A stretch of 64,000 bases of DNA from Harmonia axyridis (Eukaryota > Arthropoda > Insecta > Coleoptera > Coccinellidae), in the NCBI RefSeq assembly GCF_914767665.1, contig NC_059503.1, positions 14,012,001-14,076,000 on the forward strand, given 5' to 3'. A model generated the notes under the pieces. That model searched no databases. It saw only the letters and a program-made list of their open reading frames with translations, and was not told the origin of the DNA. This document shows positions 48,503-60,100 of this stretch, piece after piece (positions within the stretch are counted from its first letter, which is position 1; every line of letters starts with the position of its first letter). The translations under genes and the position numbers were made by a program.

Positions 48503-50216
48503 ATGAATCAATTCATAAAAGAAGTTAAGAATATTCAATCAACTAAGGAATTCTTTGTGCTCCCTAGTGAATTTTCCTTTATTTGTAGAACTTGTTTGTC
48601 GAAAAACAAAACGTTGTTGCCTTTGAAAGAACAAAAAGTCATGGAAATATTCTCCCAAGTTACAAAATTAGAGGTTAGACCCAATTATTGTTGAAATATT
48701 TTATGCAGAATACCTGAAAATGTTTGTCCTATTTTCACTTACATTCATAATAACTTACTATATATATCGCTTTCTACACTCATATGGTCCTTGAAAACGT
48801 ATCTCATTAATTGTTATTAAAAAGGAAATCAAATGATCAAACTAAGCATTTCGATTCTTTTAGATTGGTCTAGATGATAGATTGCCTCAGGGAATATGCC
48901 CATTTTGTATAAATATATTTGAAAATGTGAATAATTTCATTGAGGTATGTAGGGCTTCAGATGAAATTTTACATTTAGCTTTAAATAAAAATGATGCTTC
49001 TGGAAATAGTTGCCAGAATCCCTCGGAGGAATATGAAACAACTCTTTCGCCTGATAATAACTCCAATGAAGATTTTAATTATGAGGAACCTACTGAAGCA
49101 TTACATAGTGAAAAAAATGAAATAAAAGGAAAAGGAGAGAATGAAGATATCTTACAACAAAGTGAACCTTTGAAAGAATACCTTGAGTGTCAATGTTGTC
49201 ATCTGAAATTTGATACAAAAAATGAACTAAGGGAACATTATATACAAAATGGGATTTGCAGAGAAAATCGTTTCAAGTGTAATATATGTTCCAAAATATT
49301 TTCTAAGAGATTTAAATTACAAGCTCATGTGAGATGCCACACTAAAGAAACTCCTTTCCAATGCCAGATATGTTTCAAAGCATTCAGATTCTCACAAAAC
49401 CTCAGAAGACATCGAAAGACACATGAAGGGATAAAACCATTTGTTTGTCATATTTGTAATAAAGGTGATACTTATATAGTATTTTGAAAGTATATTTATT
49501 AGTAATTTTCAGGTTTCTCCCGTGCTTTTGTGAAAGAAGAACATATACGAACTCATACAGGTGAAACTCCATTCATTTGTAACTATTGTGGAAAAAGTTT
49601 TAAAAGGTATAATAGCCATCGAACCCATGTCATTAGACACCAAATGGAAAGTGGAGAAATACCTGATCACCAAAAAATAATATATGAGGAAATGAAGTGC
49701 AATAAATGCAATAAGAGATTTTCTACTAAATCAGCACTTCGAACTCATGAAATATTACATACTGGAGAACAAAAGTTTCTTTGTAACGATTGTGGAAAAA
49801 AATTTTACACAAAAGGAGCTCTCCAGAGTCACTTCAAAGTTCATACAGGAATCAAACCTTACAAATGTTCAAGTTGTGACAAGAGTTTTTCACAAAAAAG
49901 TGGCTTGAAAAATCATGTTCTTATACATATGGGGCTGAAACCATACACTTGTAATTTGTGTAGTAAATCATTTGTTCAAAGTACTCATTTGAAGAATCAT
50001 ATGAGAACGCATAGTGGAGAGAAACCTTATATTTGTTCCTATTGTAATAAAGGTTTTGCCCTCAATTGCAATCTCAAAGTACATGTAAGAACTCACACAG
50101 GTGAGACTCCATATCGTTGCTCTATTTGTGACATTGGATTTTATGATTCTAGCTCCCTGAAAAAACATGAAAAAGGTCATATGACAGTTTCTAATCCAAA
50201 GAAAGAATTGCAATAA
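48503..50216 (+). CDS. ZAD-C2H2 zinc-finger protein, 491 aa
   Basis: Exons 48503-48673, 48864-49464 and 49513-50216. The N-terminal zinc-finger-associated domain (about residues 35-100) has C-R-T-C and C-P-F-C, the paired cysteines that bind one zinc and mediate dimerisation in insect proteins. An acidic linker follows. Then come an atypical finger (C-Q-C-C...H...C) and ten canonical C2H2 fingers joined mostly by T-G-E-x-P linkers. A spacer of about 15 residues splits the array after the fifth finger overall. Such proteins are sequence-specific nuclear DNA-binding regulators, a family expanded in insects. The target is unknown, and no one-to-one orthologue can be named from sequence alone. 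I chose the ATG at 48503 because it gives the ZAD a short leader; no upstream ATG in frame is needed. AATAAA lies at 50253. Confidence 0.88.
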
Positions 50217-50672
50217 CTTTGAAGTATAAATTTTGTTTAGGTTACAGTTGGAAATAAATAATCCAAATTGAACATTATAATTGAAATTTGATTCTTACAA
50301 CCTATAGGAAAATAAAACAGCACTATATGTGAAAACATTGACAAATTACTGATTGTTTCTCAACAATCAATATAATGAACAGTTATAGTCTTATTTTGAT
50401 AAAATAGAAATTGATGTAAAAGATTAAGTGCTCCATTCCATGAGTCAGTAATCATATTATGTTCATATTTAAATTGATAGTCCTGGAAAAGTTCAAACAA
50501 AAATTTTTCTCATCAGAGGTAAGACATTCAAATTAAAATATCATATTATAGAATATTTTTGTAATAACCTTATATTTATTTATGTAAAATTTATGATGAG
50601 CAACCACAATTCAAGTGCAGTAAGGTAATATTAAACAAGGACTAAATTCCTACTAGATGAATATATTCGTTC
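50217..50672. other. 3' regions of convergent genes, nothing else
   Basis: A+T-rich sequence between the ZAD gene and mRpL33, which converge here. Only the ZAD polyadenylation signal is evident. Confidence 0.5.
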
Positions 50673-50981
50673 TTATTCCACACTTCTAATTTTTTTCTTC
50701 TCTTTGTACAAGCATTCTTGTTGAACTGAAAGTTTGAAAATTATGAATGTATTGTACATATATCGAAACTTTAAATTATAACTTACTACGAGGATCAAAT
50801 CGAATTACTTCCAGTTTGTCTGCTAATCTTTCTCTTATTTTATTGAAAGTATGTCCACTGACCATACTCTCCATTTGAACCATAACATTTCTAAAAAATT
50901 AAATGAATACTTGAAGAAATTTCATTACTTAAAAACTTACTTGCTTTTCACTTTTTTCAATAGAATATTTGTAAGAAACAT
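50673..50981 (-). CDS. mRpL33: Mitochondrial ribosomal protein L33 (bL33m), 65 aa
   Basis: Three tiny exons in transcription order: 50981-50941, 50890-50787 and 50725-50673 (41, 104 and 53 nt), in phase throughout. The product starts M-F-L-T-N-I-L-L-K-K-V-K-S-K-N-V-M-V-Q-M, has S-G-H-T-F-N-K-I-R-E-R-L-A-D-K-L, and ends K-E-K-K-K-I-R-S-V-E. This matches human MRPL33 in length (65) and in each segment: the M-F-L start, K-S-K-N, the N-x-x-R-x-R-L-x-x-K-L core and K-K-K-I-R-S near the end. It is a structural protein of the large subunit of the mitochondrial ribosome. Introns are only 50 and 61 bp. Confidence 0.92.
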
Positions 50982-51498
50982 TTTTCTGCAAATGTATTAG
51001 TATCGACAATGAATATTTGAAATAATAATATAATTTTAGGAATAGAACGATGAATGTTTTTCAAGGTTTGGTTTAAAAAACTGACAGAACCATAACCAAA
51101 ATGTGAACATAACCTTCTGAACAAGCAATATCTGTCCGGTATATCGAATCTACTGTACTAAAGTAGTTTTAAAAAGATCTCATTCAAAGCATTGTACTAA
51201 CATCAAAAACACTACTAAAGAATATTTGAAATCATTAAAAAAAATTTTTTGAATGAAAACACAAATACGGGATCACTTTGGATTCCCTTTCACATCAGGT
51301 TTGAAACTTTAGGTTACTGAGTAAATAGTGCCTATAAGTTTCAAGTAAATGGCGCTTAAAAAAAATCCAAAATAAAGTGAAATCGATCAGACGTTATAAA
51401 AAATTTGGTCTATGTCTATGTTTAACATAGATAAAGGGACTGTCGAATGGAATATTTGTGTTCTGTGGTAGGAAGTATATATTTCTATGGTCGAAATT

Positions 51499-51544
51499 GA
51501 AGCCTTTAATTGCAGTGGCGGCAATATTATCGGTAGGGTAAACA
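51499..51544. repeat. Left arm of inverted repeat flanking the THAP gene
   Basis: GAAGCCTTTAATT, then ATATTATCGGTAGGGTAAAC after a 12-base insert. The inverse, TGTTTACCCTACCGGTAATAT followed by AATTAAAGGCTTC, is at 53773-53810. The arms enclose about 2.2 kb including the THAP gene. The rest of 50982-51672 shows nothing else. Confidence 0.75.
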
Positions 51545-51672
51545 CAGCAGTTTTATGTGTTCTTATGAAAGAGAAAGAATGGAAGAATTTTGAAATTAAA
51601 TGACAAGAGCTTAATTATTTATAGATTTTTAACGGATAGCTTCAATTAATTAGTACTTCGGATCTATTTATT

Positions 51673-52969
51673 ATGGTTACTTCCTGTTGTGTTCTTGGGT
51701 GCTCGAATGAGCACAAAAAAGGATGCCATATTAATTTCTTCAGGTAAGTTAAAACTTCGATTTCATCTACAATTTGTTATAAAAACTAAAAAGTCTTAAT
51801 AGGACTTAAGTTTACTGTTCAAAGTCACACGATATCCAACGATACGATAATCCGAATATGCCTCTATTGGTTGGATTATTTCCCGCCATCATTTATTTGA
51901 AATAATCAACCAATCGTCAGATATCAAGACTATGCACAGCTTAGAATATAGATATTAATGTTCTAAGATGCACAGGAAGCTGCATTGTCAAAAAAATTTA
52001 TATTTGGGTTTTCAGGTATCACCTAATTTATTTGTTACCGTTTTTCATGATATTAGAGTTCCTTTAGCATTTGAAGTATTGTCCCTAGATGATTTTGATT
52101 GATTATTTGGACATCAAGTTGTTTATTCTGAATGGCAGATAAATTTAAGATTCAATTTTCATTTCAGTTTTCCATTCAAAAATCCGGAATTGTTAAATAA
52201 GTGGATTGCAGCTATTAAAAGGAAGAACTGGGTACCAAAAGCTCACTCCAGGATTTGCAGTGTTCATTTCACAAAAAGTGATTATCAGATTCGGCCTGGA
52301 GCTAAGTATCCACTTCTGAAAATAACTGCTATACCATCAATTTCCCCAGCCTTTTCAACTTATTATAAAGTTCCTTCAAATCAAGCCAGAGCTTCTCAGA
52401 CACAGTCTTCAGTTGATCATGAATTAAAGGAGCAGGCCTCAGAAGGTGATTCTGATTCTACTGGTCCTTCAGAATCAGAATTGAGAAAGAAAGGAAGAAA
52501 ACAATTGATCAATGAATTAGAACAGCAGACCTCAGAAGATCCTGTCACTTTTGATTCAGAAGGTCCTTCAGAACCAAAATTGAAAAAGGGAGGGGAAAAA
52601 AAATTGATCAATGAATTAGAACACCAGACCTCAGAAGATTCCTTGACTTCTGATTCTGCTGGCCCTTCAGAACCAAAATTGAAAAAGAGAGAAAACAAAC
52701 AATTGATCAATGAATTAGAACAGCAGACCTCTGCTGATTCTGTCATTTCTGACTCTACTGGCCGTGCGGAACCAAAATTGAAGAAGAGAGGAAGAAAAAA
52801 ATTGTCATATAATGAAAGGGTAAAATCATTAACAAAAATAAATGAATGTCTTACCCAAAAAGTAGGAAAGCAGAGAAAAAAAATCAAAATACTCAAGACA
52901 TTAATTGCTTCTCTAAAAGAAAAAGGGTTGTCAGATCTAAACATGGAGCTTTTACTACTAGATGTCTGA
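51673..52969 (+). CDS. THAP-domain protein with internal 33-aa repeats, 290 aa
   Basis: Exons 51673-51743 and 52168-52969. Residues 1 to about 85 form a complete C2CH THAP finger: C-C-V-L-G-C, F-F-S-F-P, the conserved Trp in L-L-N-K-W-I, C-S-V-H-F, and a closing A-I-P-S. Residues 137-235 are three tandem copies of a 33-residue acidic/basic unit (L-I-N-E-L-E-Q-Q-T-S-E-D then G-P-S-E-P-K-L-K-K), preceded by a degenerate fourth. A basic coiled coil follows (about 240-285, typical after THAP fingers). No transposase or nuclease domain is present. It probably binds DNA in the nucleus; the function is unknown. The gene lies between inverted repeats (51499-51544 and 53773-53810), so it may be transposon-borne or domesticated. 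Confidence 0.85.
52505..52801. repeat. Three 99-bp tandem repeats within the THAP gene
   Basis: Units start at 52505, 52604 and 52703, each with TTGATCAATGAATTAGAA. The 99-bp length keeps frame, so copy number can change without breaking the protein. Confidence 0.9.
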
Positions 52970-54196
52970 GGCTAAAAGGACATTGCTTGTCTCAAAGTTT
53001 CTAGGCTAAAATCATATGACAAACTGACTATTTATGTCAAGTATATTTCATCTTTGGAAAATATTTTTTCCAATTGTAGAGAAACGTCAACAGTGAGGTG
53101 AAATCATTGAATTTGATTGCTAATTACTATTTTGAAATACGACTCCATGCTATAGCTAGAGCGAAAATCAATGTCACATCAAAGATACCTTAATAATAAT
53201 AAAATGAAATTGTTTTCAAATCAACGAATTGGAAATGAATTATTATATCAAAGCAGTGGTGGCCAAATCATTTGTAAATATATTATCAGCTTTTAATTTA
53301 TATTTCTTTTTGAAATTGATATTTCATTTCTATGTATTGTACATATAAGAAAAATGATTATTGTTACAATGAAGGCTTTCTTCCCTAAAATCCAATCACA
53401 AAAGTAAAGAATTATTGAAGTAATCCTATATAAAAATATATCGCTTGATTTTCGAAGAACCTACATGATAAGTGAACAAATAGTTAATTAACCAATTATC
53501 CTATCTCATTCATAAACCTTGTCAACATCAAAAGTACAAAAAGACTCATGATGTGAATAACTTCCTGATAAGCTCAGATCTAAAGTTATAATTTGAGAAA
53601 AATCAAGTCTGTGCAGTTTTATTGAACCCTACCAATGTAATTTCAAATACTTAACTCAGGTCATCTTCTGATACATGTACATATAATATCCGGATATGTA
53701 CAACACTTAAGTCTTTGTGTAAGAAATAGTTATTGATTGTAAATGTCAAGTGAACAAACACTGAGCTTACATTGTTTACCCTACCGGTAATATGGCTAAT
53801 TAAAGGCTTCACTTTTTACCTATGTTGATGGCTAGAGTAAGAGTTCGTCTATTTGTTTACATCTAAAACTAACCAATACATACATTGATATCGCCCTCTA
53901 TGTTGGGGATATAAGGCATGAAAAATAAGTTAATTGTCTCAATATTACTTCTCAAGTTTCCATACTTATAATTTTTTTTTTTTAAATTTTGAGTCCTTAT
54001 TTTTGGAAACAAAATTCATTTTTTCATTGAATTAATCTATTTTGCAGTGAAATAAATCAAAAAATGAATTTCAACAACTATATTTCCAAATTTCTATACA
54101 TTTTAATACATTATTAATGATTTATTATTACCACACTATATTATCTATCCTATTCAACAAGCTTTCAATTTCAAATTGAGGCAAATTCATAACCCC
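52970..54196. other. Intergenic; holds the right inverted-repeat arm
   Basis: Contains the arm at 53773-53810 and the presumed 3' UTRs of the THAP gene and of myosin VI, which converge here. Nothing else recognised. Confidence 0.55.
53773..53810. repeat. Right arm of inverted repeat flanking the THAP gene
   Basis: Inverse of 51499-51544, lacking most of its 12-base insert. Similarity fades beyond AAAGGCTTC, so the outer ends of any element are not fixed. Confidence 0.75.
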
Positions 54197-57100
54197 TCAT
54201 TTTTTTCGATCAGACGGTTTTGAATAAGGTTTCCCGTCGTTTTTTTGCCATTCTTTCTCGAATTCACTTTCCAAAATCTCTGCTCCTCTCTTCCTTGTTA
54301 ATCCTGTTTCTTCCAAAGATAGTTCGCACATTTGCATATCATCTTTACCTATAAAATAAAATGGTATATTAAGCATCAAGAACTGTATTCAATATTTGAA
54401 TCAATTTATTTCCAAGAAATGACCTAAAAGTCAATACACAGAAACTATAAGTATTGTATAAAGACTGTAATCCTGATACAATGCTGTATCACTCCCCGCT
54501 GAGGGAAACATTCCCTCAATTCCAGATATTTAAAATATCAGATGGATAGAGCTTGATCGTGTCCGGAAGTTAATAATATTATTAATGATTTTAATATTAT
54601 TAATAATATCAATATTATCTTTAATATTCAATTTCTAGCTTATATTAAATTTTTCAATATGTATTTAATTGGTACTGGTGAAGTAGGTTAATTCGAATAA
54701 TTTTTCTATCTATCAAACTCACCTGCTACCAATAGTACAGGACACTTTTCTGGATGCAACTCCATTTGTCTAGCCACATACTGTCCATCAAAATGGGCAA
54801 ACCAGAAACCTTTTTTATTGGGATCTCCACGTGTGAATGGTATACGGAAATATCTTTGTTTATAATTATCATCTTTATTCACTTTTGGTTGCAGTCTTGG
54901 AGTTTTATTGGCCGATTCCATTACTAGAACAAAAGAGGTTCTTAAAAAAATCCTACGTACGCTATTTACTTCTCCACAGTAGAACGCGGAAATCCATTAC
55001 TAGTGCGTTACAGATAGACCTAGATAAACTGATGGAATACTTCAAGAAATGGATATTCAAAGTGAATACAATGAAAACAGTTGCAATCTACTTCGGAGAA
55101 ACAACAGTAAAGAAAAAAAAACGGGAAACGTCAAAATAGAAAATCAGTCGATAGAATGTAAACAGGAAGCTAAATAACTGGGAATAATTCCAGATGAAAT
55201 AATGAACTTTAACAGATAAAAAAAAAACAGAAAAAGACAAGGCAATTGAACAGGAGACTTTATCCGCTGCTCAACTCAAAAAGTGAACTTTCCTTAGAAA
55301 ACAAGTTGAAAACAATAATTAACGTGATAATACCAAGCATTACGATGCAGGAGTAGCCTGGTAGGGCTAAGGCGTAGGGAAATAAATTCCAGCCCTCAAA
55401 CAAAAAGAAGATATGTTTGAACTTATTTACCTGATCTTGGGGCCCTTTCATTTTCATTCATGACGCTACGACGCTGATTCTTCGCTTTCCAAGCATGATA
55501 AACCTTCAACCTCCGATGGAACTCATGTCGGCAAGCCTCCAAGAGATCGATATCGCACGAAGTGTTGATGGTATCCCTCAGGTCAGAGTACTTCCATTTA
55601 GATAAATCATATTTTCCTTTACTCAGGGCTGCCTGTTGGTTCTTCACTGCTTCCGACCTGTATCATTATGAGATGATTTCAGAAAATGCAGTAAACGGCA
55701 TTTCGACACAAACTAAAAAAACACTAAGGAGGAAGGAATGCGAAAGAAAGCCTTTTCTATGTATTCATAGCTGTTAATTTAATGCGTGTGAAGAAAAGGT
55801 CAACAACAACTCCCATATACAGGGTGGTCCAGATTTTAGTTCAATAACTTTGGCGTACGTAAGATAGAACAACTTTATTCATGAAAAAATTTCATATAAG
55901 CATACAGGGTGGCCACTTTTTCAATGGGATTGTATTGGTAACTTTTAAACCATAAGAGTTAGAAGGTCAGTTAAATGGAGTAAAAGTTGCATGCATAGAA
56001 GCATTATCAAGCAGTTCAAACAAATCGAGATTATCAGGGCCGGTTATTGAGATATCATAAGAAAAGTAAATTCTTTCATTTTGATTTTTCTTTTTTTCCC
56101 ACTTTATTTCAAATATTATCAAAAAATGTTACAGGAATTTTTTATTCGACAGTAAATTGTTCTCAATTTGACGTAATCAGATTTCGTATCCAACGTTTCG
56201 TGCTCTTTGGGCCACCCTAAACCTCATTTTTTTCAATACGGACCTGTATATTTCATGACACTTTTAGAAATAACTTTCAACGCTGAATTCAACGATACAT
56301 CATACAATGCCATTCAAAGTTGATTTTCAGATGATTTTTGACCCTTATCCAATTTTCTTTGGGTCGGATCTGTAGTGAATGCAATTGATCAAAAACTGCT
56401 GTTAATAAAATAGTCAAGAGACGCGAATACGATGATTTTAAATTTGAATACCAAGCCTTGCAAAACTTATATCGTAATGATATCAAAATAAAGTTCGATT
56501 CTGTAATTTGTTTCAACGGAACAAATGACAAATCCAACAATAGTGATTTCTCGCGAGATTGAGAATGTATTAGAAGGTATTCAAGAAGACAAAATAAGCA
56601 AATGTATAAGAAGTATGGGTTCCGGAACCGTTAAGTGCATTTTACAAAATGTTGGACATTTGAAACACTTACTTCATTCATATTCATTTACTTCCGAATA
56701 ATCATTCGATTTTTCTTTCATTAAATGATAATTCGTTTAATTATTATGGATTGAAATATGTAAATAATTATTACTTGTTTCTTGATTTGATTCTGATATG
56801 TTCCATCAGTTCAAGATGAGTAGGATGATTTTCTCATCGAAATGTATTGCATGTTGTTAATTAAACTAAAGGTACCTAAATGTAATACAGATCCGAACCA
56901 AAGAAATTTGGATAAGGCTCAAAATCACCTGAAAATCAACTTTGAATGACATTATATGATATATCGTTGAATTCAGCGTTGAAAGTTATTTCGAAAAGTG
57001 TCATAAAATATACAGGTCCGTATTGAATAAAATGACGTTGAGGGTGGCCCAGAGAGCACGAAACGTTGGATACGAAATCTGATTACGTCAAATTGAGAAC

Positions 57101-60100
57101 AATTTACTGTCGAATAAAAAATTCCTGTAACATTTTTTGATAATATTTGAAATAAAGTGGGAAAAAAAGAAAAATCAAAATGACAGAATTCACTTTTCTT
57201 ATGATATCTCAATAACCGGCCCTGATAATCTCGATTTGTTTGAACTGCTTGATAATGCTTCTATGCATGCAACTTTTACCCCATTTAACTGACCTTCTAA
57301 CTCTTATGGTTTAAAAGTTACCAATACAATCCCATTGAAAAATTGGCCACCCTGTATATCCTAACAAGCTTCATTTTCGAGATACCGGGTGTTTGAACAA
57401 AAAAAATCAGTTTTTTACTTATAACTCTAGTATTGCATATAACATTTTTCGTTTCAATTTGTAAGTATTCAATTTTTCACAATTCTCGAATATATCGTTG
57501 AATTAAATGTTAACTATTACGTTAGTTTGTTAGTGGGCTTCAAAAATAAATTTTTCTCTTTTTCTACACAATCAAAATTTGTTTGGTGAGATGGGAATAT
57601 GTTTTGGTATTTTTGTTTTTGCATGCACTGTAAATTTTAGCTATTATTAGTACATGTTATTTATTATGTTCTTATTACTTTCATGAAATACCTGTTCAGT
57701 TTGAAGGACTGCCGAGCAGAATCCACTCCGCTGCTGTATCATGTAAAGAAGCACATAAATTGAGGGGTCTCCAAGACATATGTACATAACTTGATCGTGA
57801 TTTGATAAATGAATATATAATTTCTTTCTTCGAATTGAAAATGAAGGATTTTCTAATAGGAATACACTTCAAAAAGGTTATAATCCCAACACTATTGCTA
57901 TGGTCCGTATTCAATATTTCAGGTAACCTACTACTTATGTACGGACCGCTTGCCACTGGTCAACAAAATTTTACCTTGACAGAAGTTTGGCGATTATAAA
58001 TGTGTTCTTTTACCAAATAAAGATTTAGGGCCGGTAAAAGGTTTGCGTAACAGTAGAAATGAGTGATAAATATATTACCGTATTTCCATTTACCAAATCA
58101 CGGAACAACAAGAATGAAAAATAAAATTTATGTTTATACTCACTTCCTCATCAAAATTGGACTTTCTTCCAATTGACCATCGCTTTCTTGTGCTAATCTA
58201 AGAGCTAATTCATGGTCCTGCCTCTCTTGTTCCAAACGTTCTTGATATAATTTTTCTTCAAGGGCTTCTTTCTCGAGACTAGCCTTATGTTCAAGAGCTA
58301 ATGTGGCCTGTGCTTCTTCCTGGAATATAACATTTATTTACTCTAGATATGAACATGTTTGTTTTTTCTTCATTACTGTCGCAAATATATCAATTTTAGT
58401 AACTTAATTGAAGAAACTGAATATTGAAAAGTATGATTCAAATAAAGCAATTATAGACATCTATAGACAATAATACTTAGACGATAGACTATACGAAATA
58501 ATTAAAATGGAGCATGAGTATAAGAAGAAAATATAGTAAAACAAATATTTTACTTAAGGCGGACAATAACGTAAAGGACAATGAAACTGCTGAAATGAAA
58601 TATCATGATAATAGATGATGAACAATTGCTGAGCGTTGGATACAACACAATGCATTCAAACAAAAATTTCCAATTATTATTTCGTAAAAAGCCCATCAGC
58701 ATAATATATAAAAAGAAAAAAAAACAGAAACACTTTTATTTATTCAGTGTCTCAGTACCTGTTTCCTTCTTTCCTCTTCTTCCTTTTTACGTTGAATCTC
58801 CATTTCAGCTTTTAATTTCCTCTGTTCCTCCTCTTTTTGTTTTTTTCTTTTCTCTTCTTCTCTGAGTTGCTTTTCTCTCTCCATTTGTTCTTGAAGTTTT
58901 TTCAGCCTAGCCTGCTCTTCTGCCATTTTTTGCTCTTCTAATTTTTTTTGTACTTCTCTCCTTAACACATCAACGTCATTTTCGAATTTGTTGAAGATGT
59001 CGCTACAGTCTACTTCCGTTAGTTTTCGGCCGCTCTTTAGAAAATACTCATTAAAACTCAATTTCATCTATCATGAACTCTCTTACCTTGATACTCTCTA
59101 GGGTTGAAGAAATATTATCTCTCATTCTTTGTACTGCATCGTCGATATTTTGTCGACTCTTAATTTGTATAGAATTTTCTTGAATACTACTTAGCTTCTT
59201 TTCCAAGCTTTTCAATTGACGAGATAGTTTAATTTTGGGCGCATATTGTTTTTTCACCAAATAACCTCTTATATGCTTCTGTAGCAGGATGAGGGAATAT
59301 ATTCTGTATTTCATTATGTTTTTTACTAGAAGAGAACGAACGTTTTGTTTGTTTTCTTAATTCGAAAATAGTGCTTGGAAAGTTGTCACGATTGGAATGA
59401 GTATTGATTGTATTTCAATCTTAAGTGATAATTTCAAAAATGTGAACAGAATTAGTTTGAGACTTACTCTTTATAACAGCCAAAATGCCAAATTGGCATT
59501 TCAACCAACGAGATTTGATGAGGAACTTTTTTATCTTTCCAATCATTTCCTTCAAGTTTTCTGGATCCGATTTCATAATTTGGTCGAATTCGCTGAACTT
59601 TCCAGGTCTAAAGAACACTCTAGTTATACCAAATTTATAATCCTTGTCATGTAGGTTTAAACTGTGTAACATTGCCTACAATTATAGAGGAGGTGAAATT
59701 AAATACGGCAATTGCATTGATTAGCTAATCCGTTAGTGTAACAAGTTTTCACATTATTTCCCCATAGAAACTTATATCCGAGCCTTTATCATTATAAAAT
59801 TCATTTACGATATTATGTTCGTTAAGGCCTTTGGTTTTTTGAGGTGAAATAGTGATTACGATAATAATGTGAAAAAGAATTTTCAAGAATTCATAATTCG
59901 GAAACTAGAAGGCCAGGACTTGGTCGAAAAAATATTGTATTGAGTACATAGAGTGAAATATAGTATCAATAATATTTTTTCATTTCCGCGCGCTTTATGT
60001 CAATTTTGCTTATTGAAAATGACATATGCTCCCTCTATCTATGTTTATTACTCTGAGATTGAGTATCATATCTTAGCAAAACATGATTTCAATACTATGT

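Noticed and set aside
52417..52944. 175-codon open frame on the minus strand
   Set aside because: It is the antisense of the repeat-bearing THAP exon; the 99-bp units keep it open. No family resemblance.
59067..59086. A 19-bp intron in myosin VI (59086-59068)
   Set aside because: Too short to splice; the acceptor TTTTCTAAAG at 59035 gives a 52-bp intron in phase.
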